A stretch of 64,000 nucleotides of DNA from Dactylosporangium vinaceum (GTDB taxonomy: Bacteria; Actinomycetota; Actinomycetes; Mycobacteriales; Micromonosporaceae). Under the pieces are notes generated by a model. It searched no databases. It was not told where the DNA came from and saw only the letters and a list, made by a program, of their open reading frames with translations. Where the stretch lies: NCBI RefSeq assembly GCF_019904175.1, contig NZ_CP061913.1, positions 10,726,001 through 10,790,000 of the forward strand. Direction: 5' to 3'. Position 1 is the stretch's first letter, and each line of letters starts with the position of its first letter. Below, piece by piece: positions 1 through 9,810 of the stretch. Made by a program: the position numbers and the translations under genes.

Positions 1-1
1 C

Positions 2-1102
2 GGCGCGGACGAGGTCGAGTTCCTGCGCGGGCGCGGCATCGTGGACGACACGACTGCCGACTGGCTCGCGAACTACCGCTTCAGCGGCGACGTGGACGGC
101 TACGCGGAGGGCGAGCTCTTCTTCCCGACCTCGCCGATCCTGACCGTGAGCGGCACGTTCGCCGAGTGCGTGGTGCTGGAGACGCTTATCCTCTCCGTGC
201 TCAACCACGACTGCGCGATCGCCGCGGCCGCGGCCCGGATGGTCACCGCGGCGCGCGGGCGGCCCGTGATCGAGATGGGCTCGCGGCGCACGCAGGAGGA
301 GGCGGCGGTCGCGGCGGCCCGGGCGGCGTACCTGGCCGGCTTCGCGTTCACCTCCAACCTGGAGGCCGGGCGGCGCTACGACATCCCGACGACGGGCACC
401 GCCGCGCACGCGTTCACGCTGCTGCACGACTCGGAGCAGGCCGCGTTCGCCTCGCAGGTGGCGACGCTGGGCAAGCAGACGACGCTGCTGGTCGACACCT
501 ATGACATCGCGCAGGGCATCCGCAACGCGATAGCGGTGGCCGGGCCCGACCTGCGGGCGGTCCGGATCGACTCCGGCGACCTGTCGGTGCTGGCCTCCGA
601 GTCCCGGGCCCTGCTCGACTCGCTCGGGGCCACGGATACGCAGATCGTGGTGTCGGGCGACCTGGACGAATACGCGATCGCGGCGCTGGCCGCCGAGCCC
701 GTCGACGCCTACGGCGCCGGCACGGCCGTGGTCGTCGGCTCGGGCGCCCCGACCGCCGGGCTGGTGTACAAGCTGGTCGAGGTCGAGGGTCGCCCGGTCG
801 TCAAGCGCTCGGAGAACAAGGGCACCGTCGGCGGCCGCAAGACCGCCGTGCGCCGGCACAAGCCGACAGGCACAGCGGTCGAGGAGGTGGTCGTCTCCCT
901 GGGCACGCCCGAGCCGCAGCCGCACGACCGCATCCTGCAGCGCCCGCTGATGCGCGACGGCGAGGCGGTGCCCGGCCGGCCGACGCTCACCGAGTCGCGC
1001 GAGCACCTGCGCCAGTGCCTCATCTCCATCCCCTGGGAGGGGCTCAAGCTCTCGGCCGGCGACCCCGCCGTCCCGGTCATCATGTCTGGAGGCACCGCAT
1101 GA
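2..1102 (+). CDS. pncB: nicotinate phosphoribosyltransferase, 5' end outside window
   Basis: This enzyme converts nicotinate, PRPP and ATP into nicotinate mononucleotide in the Preiss-Handler route of NAD salvage. The frame is open from base 2, so the N-terminus lies upstream of the window; the GTG at 41 is internal because the residues before it (GADEVEFLRGRGIVDD) already belong to the family. Visible family segments are PTSPILTVSGTF, EMGSRRTQEEAA, GRRYDIPTTGTAAHAF, LVDTYD and RIDSGDL, which form the quinolinate/nicotinate phosphoribosyltransferase barrel. The stop codon overlaps the start of pncA as ATGA, so the two are translationally coupled. Recognition is firm; only the true start is missing. 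Confidence 0.96.
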   Translation, partial: GADEVEFLRGRGIVDDTTADWLANYRFSGDVDGYAEGELFFPTSPILTVSGTFAECVVLETLILSVLNHDCAIAAAAARMVTAARGRPVIEMGSRRTQEEAAVAAARAAYLAGFAFTSNLEAGRRYDIPTTGTAAHAFTLLHDSEQAAFASQVATLGKQTTLLVDTYDIAQGIRNAIAVAGPDLRAVRIDSGDLSVLASESRALLDSLGATDTQIVVSGDLDEYAIAALAAEPVDAYGAGTAVVVGSGAPTAGLVYKLVEVEGRPVVKRSENKGTVGGRKTAVRRHKPTGTAVEEVVVSLGTPEPQPHDRILQRPLMRDGEAVPGRPTLTESREHLRQCLISIPWEGLKLSAGDPAVPVIMSGGTA

Positions 1103-1671
1103 CGCGGGCGTTGATCGTGGTGGACGTACAGAACGACTTCTGCGAGGGCGGCTCCCTCGCGGTGGCCGGCGGCGCGGGTGTCGCCACGCAGATCTCGGCC
1201 GCGCTGGCCGAGGGTCGCTGGGACCACGTCGTGGCCACCCAGGACCACCACATCGATCCCGGCGCGCACTTCGCCGAGCACCCCGATTACGTCAGCACCT
1301 GGCCGGTGCACTGCGTGGTCGGCACGGGCGGTATCGCGCTGCACCCCAACCTGGACACCGCCCGGATCGAGGCCATTTTCGAAAAGGGTTCATACGCGGC
1401 CGCCTACTCCGGCTTCGAGGGCGCGGCCGACGGCCGGGCCCTGGGCGACTGGCTGCGCGAACGCGATGTGACCGAGGTCGACGTGGTCGGGATCGCCACC
1501 GACCACTGCGTCCGCGCGACGGCCCTCGATGCGGTCCGTGAGGGCTTTGTTACGACGGTCCTGCTCGACCTCACCGCCGGGGTCGCCCGAGCGACTACCG
1601 CATCTGCGCTGGTAGAACTGCGTGAGGCCGGCGTGACGCTCGTCGGCGAACCGGTCGTGGCCGGGAGCTGA
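1099..1671 (+). CDS. pncA: nicotinamidase (isochorismatase family)
   Basis: The product hydrolyses nicotinamide to nicotinate and ammonia, feeding the adjacent pncB reaction. The 190-residue protein has the isochorismatase-fold signatures: the catalytic Asp in VVDVQNDFCEGG, metal-binding His residues in ATQDHHIDPGAHF, and the nucleophilic Cys in GIATDHCVRATALDA. The start was set at the ATG at 1099, which overlaps the pncB stop by four bases; the longer upstream frame is a shadow of pncB. The same protein would hydrolyse pyrazinamide in mycobacteria, but nothing here says more about its specificity. The tight coupling supports a two-gene salvage operon. Confidence 0.95.
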   Translation: MTRALIVVDVQNDFCEGGSLAVAGGAGVATQISAALAEGRWDHVVATQDHHIDPGAHFAEHPDYVSTWPVHCVVGTGGIALHPNLDTARIEAIFEKGSYAAAYSGFEGAADGRALGDWLRERDVTEVDVVGIATDHCVRATALDAVREGFVTTVLLDLTAGVARATTASALVELREAGVTLVGEPVVAGS

Positions 1672-1759
1672 CCGGGCGGCGGATGGCACGTGGCTGGACT
1701 TGCCGTGTAACAACCGACGTGTACCGTCATCCGGGCAAGACGGTTCCGCAGCACTTGAT

Positions 1760-1774
1760 GTGAGGGTTCCTCAC
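1760..1774. promoter_or_regulatory. 15-bp inverted repeat upstream of STAS gene
   Basis: GTGAGG-GTT-CCTCAC is a perfect 6-bp inverted repeat with a 3-nt spacer, about 115 bp upstream of the STAS gene start and about 90 bp after pncA. It could be an operator or a small hairpin after pncA. It has no T tract. No regulator is identified. Confidence 0.3.
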
Positions 1775-1888
1775 GTCTCTATGTAAGGAGCACCTACACG
1801 GAGCGTGGCGAAAGTGGGAAGACTTCGCTACGCTTGCGGGACCTCAAAGGGTCGTCCATGGTGGACGGCTCAGCACCAGGAGGGTCAC

Positions 1889-2263
1889 GTGAAGTTGTCG
1901 ATCGAGACTCGCCCCTCGGATCAGCGCGACGCAGTGCTGACGCTGAGTGGCGAAATCGACTATGAGACCGCTCAGGAGCTCCGCACCTCAGTGAGCTCAG
2001 TGCTCGACGGAAGCATCGATCTCCTCGTCATCGATCTCGCGGGGGTCACCTTCCTCGACTCCACCGGCATCGGCACCCTCGTCGTTGCCAAGCGCATCTG
2101 CCACAGCATGGGCGTCAAGCTCGACATTCGCCGGCCCAACCCCTTCATCGCGCGCTTGTTCGCGGTGGTGGGCGTGAGCGACATCCTCGGCGTGCCGATC
2201 CCGCCCGGCACGGTCTCCGGCCGTCTCCCCGCCCCTCGGGGTGGGGTCACCCAGCCGGTCTGA
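1889..2263 (+). CDS. STAS-domain anti-sigma factor antagonist
   Basis: This 124-residue protein is a single STAS domain of the SpoIIAA/RsbV/BldG type. Such proteins bind an anti-sigma kinase and release its sigma factor; their activity is switched by Ser phosphorylation. The phosphorylation motif FLDSTGIGTLVVAKR is intact with Ser in the usual place, and the beta strand LLVIDLAGVTF precedes it. The GTG start at 1889 is chosen because AGGAGGG (1878-1884) lies four to five bases before it; the 28 upstream residues of the open frame have no family likeness. No anti-sigma kinase or sigma gene is adjacent, so the partner is elsewhere. A proline-rich tail of about 15 residues follows the domain. 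Confidence 0.9.
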   Translation: MKLSIETRPSDQRDAVLTLSGEIDYETAQELRTSVSSVLDGSIDLLVIDLAGVTFLDSTGIGTLVVAKRICHSMGVKLDIRRPNPFIARLFAVVGVSDILGVPIPPGTVSGRLPAPRGGVTQPV

Positions 2264-2640
2264 CCACTACGCACCGTAGCTCTCTCCGGCTTCGGCCGAC
2301 GCTCCTAGACGACAGCGCGAGGAGCGCCCCGCTCTCACCCCAGCGACGGCGCTCCCCCGCTAGAGCCGTCACAATCCGTGTCAGCCCGTATCAGCGCCTT
2401 AACACAGCGTCACCAATTCACCCACCCGGGTGATCATCGGCAAATTTTCATAAGACCGTCATGCTTCCTGCCGCTCCCCTCGGGAACGCACGCAACAGGT
2501 AGGACACTCTTGCGTGCCCCACCGGGCGAGCCGTCGGCGTCGGCGCTCTTCAGCGCGTCTGCTCAACGCCTGCCGCCCGGCCCACACGACGATCCGCGCA
2601 GCCGCGCGTCGATCACCCCGCAGACCGCTCCCGGCCACTG
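2264..2640. other. gene-poor interval
   Basis: I see no convincing coding frame between the STAS gene and the transposase remnant. The DNA is less G+C-rich in places (around 2415-2460). The short frames here are arginine- and proline-rich and carry no recognisable motif. Confidence 0.5.
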
Positions 2641-3360
2641 CGGCTGATGCGCGGCCGGCTTCCGAACGCGGTGTGTCCACGATGGTGGGTTGTGGGTGTG
2701 CAGCCATCTGGGTAGGCGTCGGCGCGGTCTTGGCCGTAGTTGAAGGGCCGGGAGTAGATCCATTCGTCGCGCATGGTGCGGTTGAAGCGCTCCGCCTTGC
2801 CGTTGGCTTGTGGCCGATAGCAGGCGGCGGTAGGCCAAGGCGTTGTCGGTCGTGAAGTGGACGGCGGCGCGGTGCAGGAATGTTGGCGCGGGTGGTGGTC
2901 TTTTTATCGGGGTGGATTCGGCGTAGGCCAGGCGGGTGTGGTCGTCGATGGCCGCATGGAGATTTTCGTAGCCGATGCGGGTGCTGGCGCGGGGATCGGC
3001 GGCGTTCGGGGCTGTCGCGGCCGTGAACGCGCAAGCCGCTGCCCTCGCGGAGCCGGCCGATCTGCTTGACGTCGACGTGCACGAGTTCGCCGGGCCGGTC
3101 GCGTTCGGAGCGGCGGATGCGCTGGCCGGCGGCCGGTCCAGCCAGGCGAGGCGGTGCGGGCCGTGGCGGACGAGCCCAGCAGCGATGCCGGCCGGTCGGC
3201 GGCCCCGGCGTCGACCTCGGCGCGCCGGCGGGCAAGCCGTGTGCGGCCGGTCGCGCGGGAGCAGCCGAGTTCCTTGACGACGTCGGCAACCGGGCGGCCG
3301 CCGACGACGACGTGCTGGATGAGCAGGCGGCGTTCCGGTGGGCCATAGTGACCTCCGGTT
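2640..3360 (-). pseudogene. decayed IS481-family transposase
   Basis: On the minus strand, pieces of an IS481-type transposase occur in order but in three different frames. The N-terminal HTH piece reads ERRLLIQHVVVGGRPVAD followed by VVKELGCSRATGRTR. A middle piece reads ERDRPGELVHVDVKQIGRL, the start of the DDE catalytic domain. A C-terminal piece reads GKAERFNRTMRDEW in another frame. The frameshifts and lost stretches mean no intact transposase can be made. I could not find terminal inverted repeats or a target duplication, so the borders are approximate. The element sits in the only gene-poor stretch of the first 14 kb, between the STAS gene and ctaD, and looks like an old insertion. Confidence 0.8.
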
Positions 3361-3643
3361 CGGTGAAGCGTCGCAGCTCCACCTCGCCGGAGGTATTCCT
3401 CTTGATCAAGCTGGCACGCCGCGTCGACAACGCTCGTGATCACTACACCTGGCCGCGAGTCACCGCGCCGTCGCGAGCTTTGTCCGGCCGGCACGCCGAG
3501 CCCCACTCATCCGCCCGGCCCGCCGCCGCGCGCCCGGTGTGAATACACCGGCATCGACCACCGCCGACCCCGGGCCGGCAGTAGCCCGTGAAGTGCCCCC
3601 AGACCGCCCCTCCCGGCCCAAACCGGGCGGCCCGCAAACGAGG

Positions 3644-3678
3644 GACGCCCCCGGCCGCCGAAGCGGGCCGAGGGCGTC
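3644..3678 (-). terminator. rho-independent-like terminator after ctaD
   Basis: GACGCCC pairs with GGGCGTC, and an inner CGGCC pairs with GGCCG after one mismatch, giving a roughly 12-bp stem with a small loop. It lies 19 bp past the ctaD stop on the minus strand. There is no long U tract, which is common in high-GC actinobacteria. Confidence 0.7.
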
Positions 3679-3696
3679 TGGGTGCTCGTGCTGCGT

Positions 3697-5433
<1,737 letters not shown>

Positions 5434-5563
5434 GAAAGGCCTCCTGAGGCTGTTGAACCAGCTGGCAAGCCAGCTCCGCAGGGTCCCGGGCGATCGCGCG
5501 AGCGATCAACAAGTCACCCCGCAGGCAGGATAGTCCTCTCGCCCGACGCTGAAACGCTGGGGT

Positions 5564-5899
5564 TCAGCTACCGCCCTTGGCCCCGAAGTCGAAGCTGATG
5601 GCACCCGCCGCTATTGCGGCCAGCACCAACAAGATGATCCCCCAGAAGATCAGCCGATCGGCGGGAGTCGGGCTTTTCACCGCCCCGAAAAGACGGTTCG
5701 TGATCGGCTCGGCCCCGGGGGCGGCCACGGGCGCCGCGACGGGCTCGGCCAGCGGGGTGTCCGGATTATCGGCGACGGACGCAACCGGGGCGGGCCGCGG
5801 CGGGCGGTCGCCCAGGGCCTGCAGGACGATCAGGACGGCGCCGGCGAGGACCAGCAGCACCCCCAGCACGGCGACGATCACGGCGATCCAGTCGCGCAC
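5564..5899 (-). CDS. small two-TM membrane protein of unknown function
   Basis: The 111-residue protein has one hydrophobic segment at each end (residues about 4-28, IAVIVAVLGVLLVLAGAVLI, and about 82-104) joined by an Ala/Pro-rich hydrophilic linker. I do not recognise a family. The GTG at 5899 is preferred over the TTG at 5911 because the TTG overlaps the Shine-Dalgarno GGAGG that serves the GTG. The gene lies 130 bp upstream of ctaD on the same strand, so it could be co-transcribed and be an accessory of the oxidase, but that is only positional. Confidence 0.7.
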   Translation of the reverse strand: MRDWIAVIVAVLGVLLVLAGAVLIVLQALGDRPPRPAPVASVADNPDTPLAEPVAAPVAAPGAEPITNRLFGAVKSPTPADRLIFWGIILLVLAAIAAGAISFDFGAKGGS

Positions 5900-6081
5900 G
5901 GCGGCCTCCAAGAGAGAGATCTATCTGCCTCAGCAGGCTAGAGACAGGCGGTGAGCCCGTACAGACCCCAGGGAGACCCGGCTCACGGCGCGCCGCTGAA
6001 ATTTACAGACAGAACCCCGGTCGCGAAACCTTGCGGCAATCTCGTGTTGACACCGCAGAAACGGTGTATGACGCTGCGGTA

Positions 6082-6095
6082 TGGAAGCGCTCCCA
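6082..6095. promoter_or_regulatory. LacI/CebR-like operator upstream of the LacI gene
   Basis: TGGAAGCGCTCCCA differs by one base from TGGGAGCGCTCCCA, the operator known for CebR-type LacI regulators of actinomycetes. It lies 33 bp before the start of the downstream LacI gene, which suggests autoregulation. The match to the CebR box is recalled from the literature; binding here is inferred. Confidence 0.6.
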
Positions 6096-6127
6096 AAATC
6101 GACGACTTGCTATCTGAGGAGGTCGCG

Positions 6128-7174
6128 ATGTCGATTACCGCCGCTCCAGAAACGCTGGATCCCACGCACTCCCCCATGCGTGACACCGCCGAACACCCCA
6201 CTCTCGCCCACGTCGCCGCCCTTGCCGGCGTGTCTTCCGCTACTGCTTCACGCGTGCTCAACGGCTCCGCCCGAGTCTCGCCGACCGCCCGTCAGCAGGT
6301 TCGTGACGCCGTTGATCAGCTCGGTTACGTTCGTCAGCGCGCCGCCCGCGCTGTGGACCGCCGCCCCCGTTCCGTCGCCGCAGTGGTGTGTGAACCCAAC
6401 GCACGCCTCTTCGCCGATCCGTTCTACTCCCGGGTGCTGGCGGGCGCCAGTGCCGCGTTCGCCGAGCGCGACATGCCCATGCTGCTGGCCGCGGGTGAAC
6501 GGCCGGCGTCGCTGCAGCGGTACCTCAGCAGCGGCCACATCGACGGCGTGATGCTGATCTACTGCCGTAGCAGCCACCCCCTCGTCGTCACGCTCCCGGC
6601 CCTCGGCGTCCCGGTCACCCTGATCGGCCGCCCGCTGCAGGGCAGTGCGCTGTCCTACGTCGACGCCGACAACCGGGGTGGCGCCCGGCAGGCGGTGGAG
6701 TACCTGGCCCGCACGGGCCGCCGCCGGATCGTCACGATCGCCGGGCCGCCGGACGTCTCGGCCGGGGTGGACCGGCTCACCGGGTTCCGTGAGGGGCTCG
6801 AGCGCGCCGGCCTCGACCCGGGCCCGATCGCGTACGGCGACTTCACCCGGCCGGCCGGGGTACACGCGATGACCCGGCTTCTGGATCATCGGCCGAACCT
6901 CGACGCCGTCTTCTGCGCGTCCGACCTGATGGCGGTCGGGGCACTGCACGCACTTCGCCAGTCCGGGCGCCGGGTCCCGGAGGACGTGGCCCTGGTCGGC
7001 TTCGACGATCTGCCGCTCGCGGCGTTCACGCAGCCGCCGCTCACCACCATCAAGCAGCCGGTCGAGGAGATCGGCGCGGCCGCGGCCCGCCAGCTCCTCG
7101 CGCAGATGAGCAACGAGTCGTGGGACGAGCCGCCAGTGCTGCCCACCACTCTCGTACGCCGGCAGAGCGCCTGA
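6128..7174 (+). CDS. LacI-family transcriptional regulator
   Basis: The 348-residue protein has an N-terminal LacI helix-turn-helix (residues about 23-70: TLAHVAALAGVSSATASRVL, then a hinge helix) and a periplasmic-binding-protein-like effector domain (residues about 80-345, including FDDLPLAAFTQPPLTTI near the end). The ATG at 6128 follows GAGGAGG at 6117-6123; the upstream frame is not protein-like. Members sense sugars or their phosphates. No sugar transporter or glycosidase is adjacent, so the regulon must lie elsewhere. The CebR-like box at 6082-6095 suggests it controls itself and possibly oligosaccharide use. About 15 extra residues precede the HTH. Confidence 0.9.
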   Translation: MSITAAPETLDPTHSPMRDTAEHPTLAHVAALAGVSSATASRVLNGSARVSPTARQQVRDAVDQLGYVRQRAARAVDRRPRSVAAVVCEPNARLFADPFYSRVLAGASAAFAERDMPMLLAAGERPASLQRYLSSGHIDGVMLIYCRSSHPLVVTLPALGVPVTLIGRPLQGSALSYVDADNRGGARQAVEYLARTGRRRIVTIAGPPDVSAGVDRLTGFREGLERAGLDPGPIAYGDFTRPAGVHAMTRLLDHRPNLDAVFCASDLMAVGALHALRQSGRRVPEDVALVGFDDLPLAAFTQPPLTTIKQPVEEIGAAAARQLLAQMSNESWDEPPVLPTTLVRRQSA

Positions 7175-7264
7175 GCCCCGGTCCTGCCGCCCACACCGGC
7201 AGGACCGACAGGGACCGGTATCGCAGATGCATCCAAGCGCCGCTATCCAGGCGAATGACTGGGT

Positions 7265-7906
7265 ATGCGGCTCTTGGACCTGTTGGACGCGGCCCGGGAT
7301 CTGGACTGCGGTGCCGTCGCCGGCATCGTGGTCACCCTGACGGCACAGCACGGCGTCGCCGAGACCTGGACCGGGGCCTGCGTCCCCGCCCTGCGGCGGC
7401 TGGCCGCGGGCCCCGACCGGCCCGGCCGCCCGATCGACATCGCGGCCGAGCACACCCTCAGCGTCGGCATCGCCCGCGGCCTCGACCTGGTCAGCGCCCC
7501 GCGCCACGACGACATCCGCAGCAACCACGTGCTGCTGGCCTGCGCACCCGGCGAGCAGCACGACCTCGCGCTCAAGGCCCTCTCGGCGGCCCTGTTCGAG
7601 CGGCGGGTCGGCACGTTCGCGCTGGGTGCGAGCCTGCCATGGGAGTCGCTGTTCCTGGCGACCGAGCGCACCGCCCCCGGCACCGTCGTCGTCTGGTCGC
7701 AGACGGCCGACTCCGCCGACGTCGCCGGCCTGCTCACCGTGGCCGGCTGCTTCCCCGACACCGCCTTCCACGCGGGCGGCCCCGGCTGGCTCGCGGCCGG
7801 GGTGGTGCCGCGCCTCACCCGGGCCGGGCTGTCGTATCTCACCTCCCTCGACCTGGCCGTATCCGCCTGCGCCCGGGTCCGCGAGCCGCTAGACATGGAG
7901 GCGTGA
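7265..7906 (+). CDS. stand-alone cobalamin-binding-like domain protein
   Basis: The 213-residue protein resembles the C-terminal B12-sensing part of MerR-type regulators such as CarH/LitR but has no DNA-binding domain. A helical-bundle part (about residues 45-85, with AAEHTLSVGIARGL) is followed by a Rossmann-like part beginning HVLLACAPGEQHDLALKALS. The lower-ligand motif ExHxxG is present as EQHDLA, so the His is there but Gly is replaced by Ala. Its stop overlaps the next start (GTGA), so it is coupled to an oxidoreductase. It may be a light or B12 sensor that acts through a partner, or may have lost cobalamin binding. The family call comes from motif and layout only. Confidence 0.65.
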   Translation: MRLLDLLDAARDLDCGAVAGIVVTLTAQHGVAETWTGACVPALRRLAAGPDRPGRPIDIAAEHTLSVGIARGLDLVSAPRHDDIRSNHVLLACAPGEQHDLALKALSAALFERRVGTFALGASLPWESLFLATERTAPGTVVVWSQTADSADVAGLLTVAGCFPDTAFHAGGPGWLAAGVVPRLTRAGLSYLTSLDLAVSACARVREPLDMEA

Positions 7907-8727
7907 AGGCGATCACGCTCAGCGCGGACCACCACCTGGCCCTGCAGGACCTGCCCGACCCGCGCCCGGCCCCGGACCAGCTGCTGCTGGCGATCCGCGC
8001 CGCCGGCGTCGACCGGGCCGATCTGGACCACGCCGAGGGGGTGCCGGGCCGTGAGGTGGCCGGCGTCGTGCTCGCCCGCGGTCCGGAGGTCACCGGCTTC
8101 GTGGTGGGCGACGAGGTGTACGCCTGGACCGACGGCGCCTACGCCGAGCGGGCCGCGGTGTCCGAGGGAACCGCCGCGCACAAGCCGGCCAGCTTCTCGT
8201 TCGTCGAAGCGGCGGCGGTACCCCGAGCGGCGGTCGCGGCACTCCAGGCGCTGCGCGCGGCCGGCACCGGGGAGGGCGACGTGGTCCTCGTGGCCGACGC
8301 CGCGAGCGGTCCGGGCCACTTCGCGGTGCAGATCGCCCGGGCACTGGGCGCCGAGCGCGTGCTGGGCACCGCGTCGCCGGAGGACGACGACTTCCTGCGG
8401 GAACTGGGTGCCGAGCCGGCGGGTGTACTGTCACAGGCCGACGTCGTCGTGGAGTTCACGGGCGGCGAGACGACCGCGGCCGCCCTGCGCGCCGTCAGCG
8501 ATCCGGCCCGCGCCGTCTCGACAGTCAACCCGGCGATCACCGCCGCCGGCGGCCGCTACGCCGCACCCACGCCCTCCGCGGCCGACCTGCGCTGGCTGGC
8601 CGACCTGGCCGACCGGGGCCTCCTGCGGGTCGCCCTGCACCGCCAGCTGCCCCTGGCGCTCGCGGCCGACGCGCATCGCCTGCTCGACAGCGGTGAGGTA
8701 CGCGGAAAACTGGTGCTGACGCCCTGA
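7903..8727 (+). CDS. zinc-independent MDR / quinone-oxidoreductase-like protein
   Basis: This 274-residue protein belongs to the medium-chain dehydrogenase/reductase superfamily. The N-terminal GroES-like part (PGREVAGVVLARGPEVTGF, VGDEVYAW) lacks the catalytic zinc Cys/His set, as in NADPH:quinone reductases. The nucleotide-binding part has a degenerate loop (VADAASGPGHFAVQIARALG) where AxxGxxG is usual. It is shorter than the usual 310-330 residues because the middle is compact. The GTG start at 7903 overlaps the stop of the cobalamin-binding-like gene, which implies a shared mRNA. Substrate is unknown. Coupling with a B12-like sensor is unusual. Confidence 0.8.
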   Translation: MKAITLSADHHLALQDLPDPRPAPDQLLLAIRAAGVDRADLDHAEGVPGREVAGVVLARGPEVTGFVVGDEVYAWTDGAYAERAAVSEGTAAHKPASFSFVEAAAVPRAAVAALQALRAAGTGEGDVVLVADAASGPGHFAVQIARALGAERVLGTASPEDDDFLRELGAEPAGVLSQADVVVEFTGGETTAAALRAVSDPARAVSTVNPAITAAGGRYAAPTPSAADLRWLADLADRGLLRVALHRQLPLALAADAHRLLDSGEVRGKLVLTP

Positions 8728-8745
8728 GACCCGGCCCCGAAAACA

Positions 8746-8789
8746 GTCGAGGCCGGAGCACCCCCGGCAGGTGGCGCCCCGACCTCGAC
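8746..8789 (+). terminator. possible long-loop terminator
   Basis: GTCGAGG at 8746-8752 pairs with CCTCGAC at 8783-8789, with a smaller GCC/GGC helix inside the loop, about 20 bp after the MDR stop. There is no T tract. Weak. Confidence 0.3.
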
Positions 8790-8986
8790 CGCATCACGGT
8801 TGCCGTTTACTGACCACCCCAGCAGCAGCAACTGTTTTTGTGAGCAACGTTGTGGCGTGACCGTGCGCCGGTGGACCATCCAGGGAGGCTTCCGGTTTTT
8901 CCGGCGCCGGTCACAGGAAGAACTATCCGCCGCCCACCTGATGGCCAACCCAAACGGCGCTGTGAAGTTGCTGAGTGCCGGGCCCG

Positions 8987-9193
8987 CTAGGCCACCCGCA
9001 GCACCTGGCCGAGCACCCGCACGACGTCACCCTTGTGCAGCTGGCGCCCGCGCCGGGTGTCCACCTCGCCGTTCACGGTCACCTCGCCGTCGAGGACCAG
9101 CTCCTTGCTCTCCCCGCCCGACTCCATGACGTCAGCGAGCTTCAGGAACTGCCCCAGCCGGATCATGTCGCCGCGGATTTCGATGTCTCTCAC
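8987..9193 (-). CDS. S4-domain RNA-binding protein (YbcJ/YaaA-like)
   Basis: A single S4 RNA-binding domain makes up this 68-residue protein. The typical elements are IRLGQFLKLADVMESGG, the VTVNGEV turn, and RRGRQLHKGDVVRV. Such small S4 proteins bind structured RNA, and members of the group are associated with ribosomes. The GTG at 9193 (VRDIEIRGD) is chosen since family members start right before this strand and the upstream residues are unlike the family. It is monocistronic and convergent with the MDR gene. Exact RNA target is unknown. Confidence 0.85.
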   Translation of the reverse strand: MRDIEIRGDMIRLGQFLKLADVMESGGESKELVLDGEVTVNGEVDTRRGRQLHKGDVVRVLGQVLRVA

Positions 9194-9267
9194 AACCGTG
9201 CAGCGTATCCGGGGCGGGTGTTGTGCAGATCTCGTGACGGCCCGCGCCACGCGCCCGGATGCGGCCC

Positions 9268-9273
9268 TACGCT
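9268..9273 (+). promoter_or_regulatory. -10 hexamer of a leaderless promoter
   Basis: TACGCT lies six bases before the ATG at 9280 and there is no Shine-Dalgarno sequence, which predicts that transcription begins at or next to the A of the start codon. Confidence 0.55.
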
Positions 9274-9279
9274 GCGGGC

Positions 9280-9798
9280 ATGACGCGGATCCGGATCTGG
9301 CTGGTGATCTTCCTGGTGGGGCTGGTGGCCAGCGGCGTGACCGCGTTCCCGCTCGAGCACGAGGTGCGCTGGCTGCACCACCTGCTCGACGGCTCGCCGG
9401 CCCCCCAGGGCCTGGTCGACTGGATCGCGCGGGTGGATCGCGGCATCGCGGAGACGAACGACAGGTACCCCTTCATCATGTACGGCACCGACTGGCTCGC
9501 CTTCGCGCACCTCGTGATCGGCGTGGCGTTCTGGGGCCCGCTGCGCGACCCGGTGCGCAACATCTGGATCATCGAGTGGGGCATGATCGCCTGCGTCGGC
9601 GTCGTGCCGCTCGCGCTGTTCGCCGGTCCGGTCCGCGGCATCCCGCTCTGGTGGTCGGCGATCGACATCTCGTTCGGGGTCTTCGGCATCATCCCGCTGC
9701 TGGTCGTCCGCCGGATGATCAAGCGCCTACCGCCGATCGGCGGCGACAACCAAGATGCTCCCGAAAAACCGTTGCGGGTGATCCACGGAGCTGGCTAA
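9280..9798 (+). CDS. conserved membrane protein of unknown function
   Basis: The 172-residue protein has four likely membrane segments (about residues 5-24, 73-92, 103-122, 130-152) and a long first outside loop rich in charged and aromatic residues (LEHEVRWLHHLLDG, DRYPFIMYGTDW). I do not know a function. The start at 9280 is supported by a -10 hexamer (9268-9273) placed for a leaderless transcript. Codon use is typical of the window. The last 20 residues are polar. It ends just before the structured RNA candidate at 9811. Confidence 0.75.
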   Translation: MTRIRIWLVIFLVGLVASGVTAFPLEHEVRWLHHLLDGSPAPQGLVDWIARVDRGIAETNDRYPFIMYGTDWLAFAHLVIGVAFWGPLRDPVRNIWIIEWGMIACVGVVPLALFAGPVRGIPLWWSAIDISFGVFGIIPLLVVRRMIKRLPPIGGDNQDAPEKPLRVIHGAG

Positions 9799-9810
9799 TT
9801 TGGGAGTACA

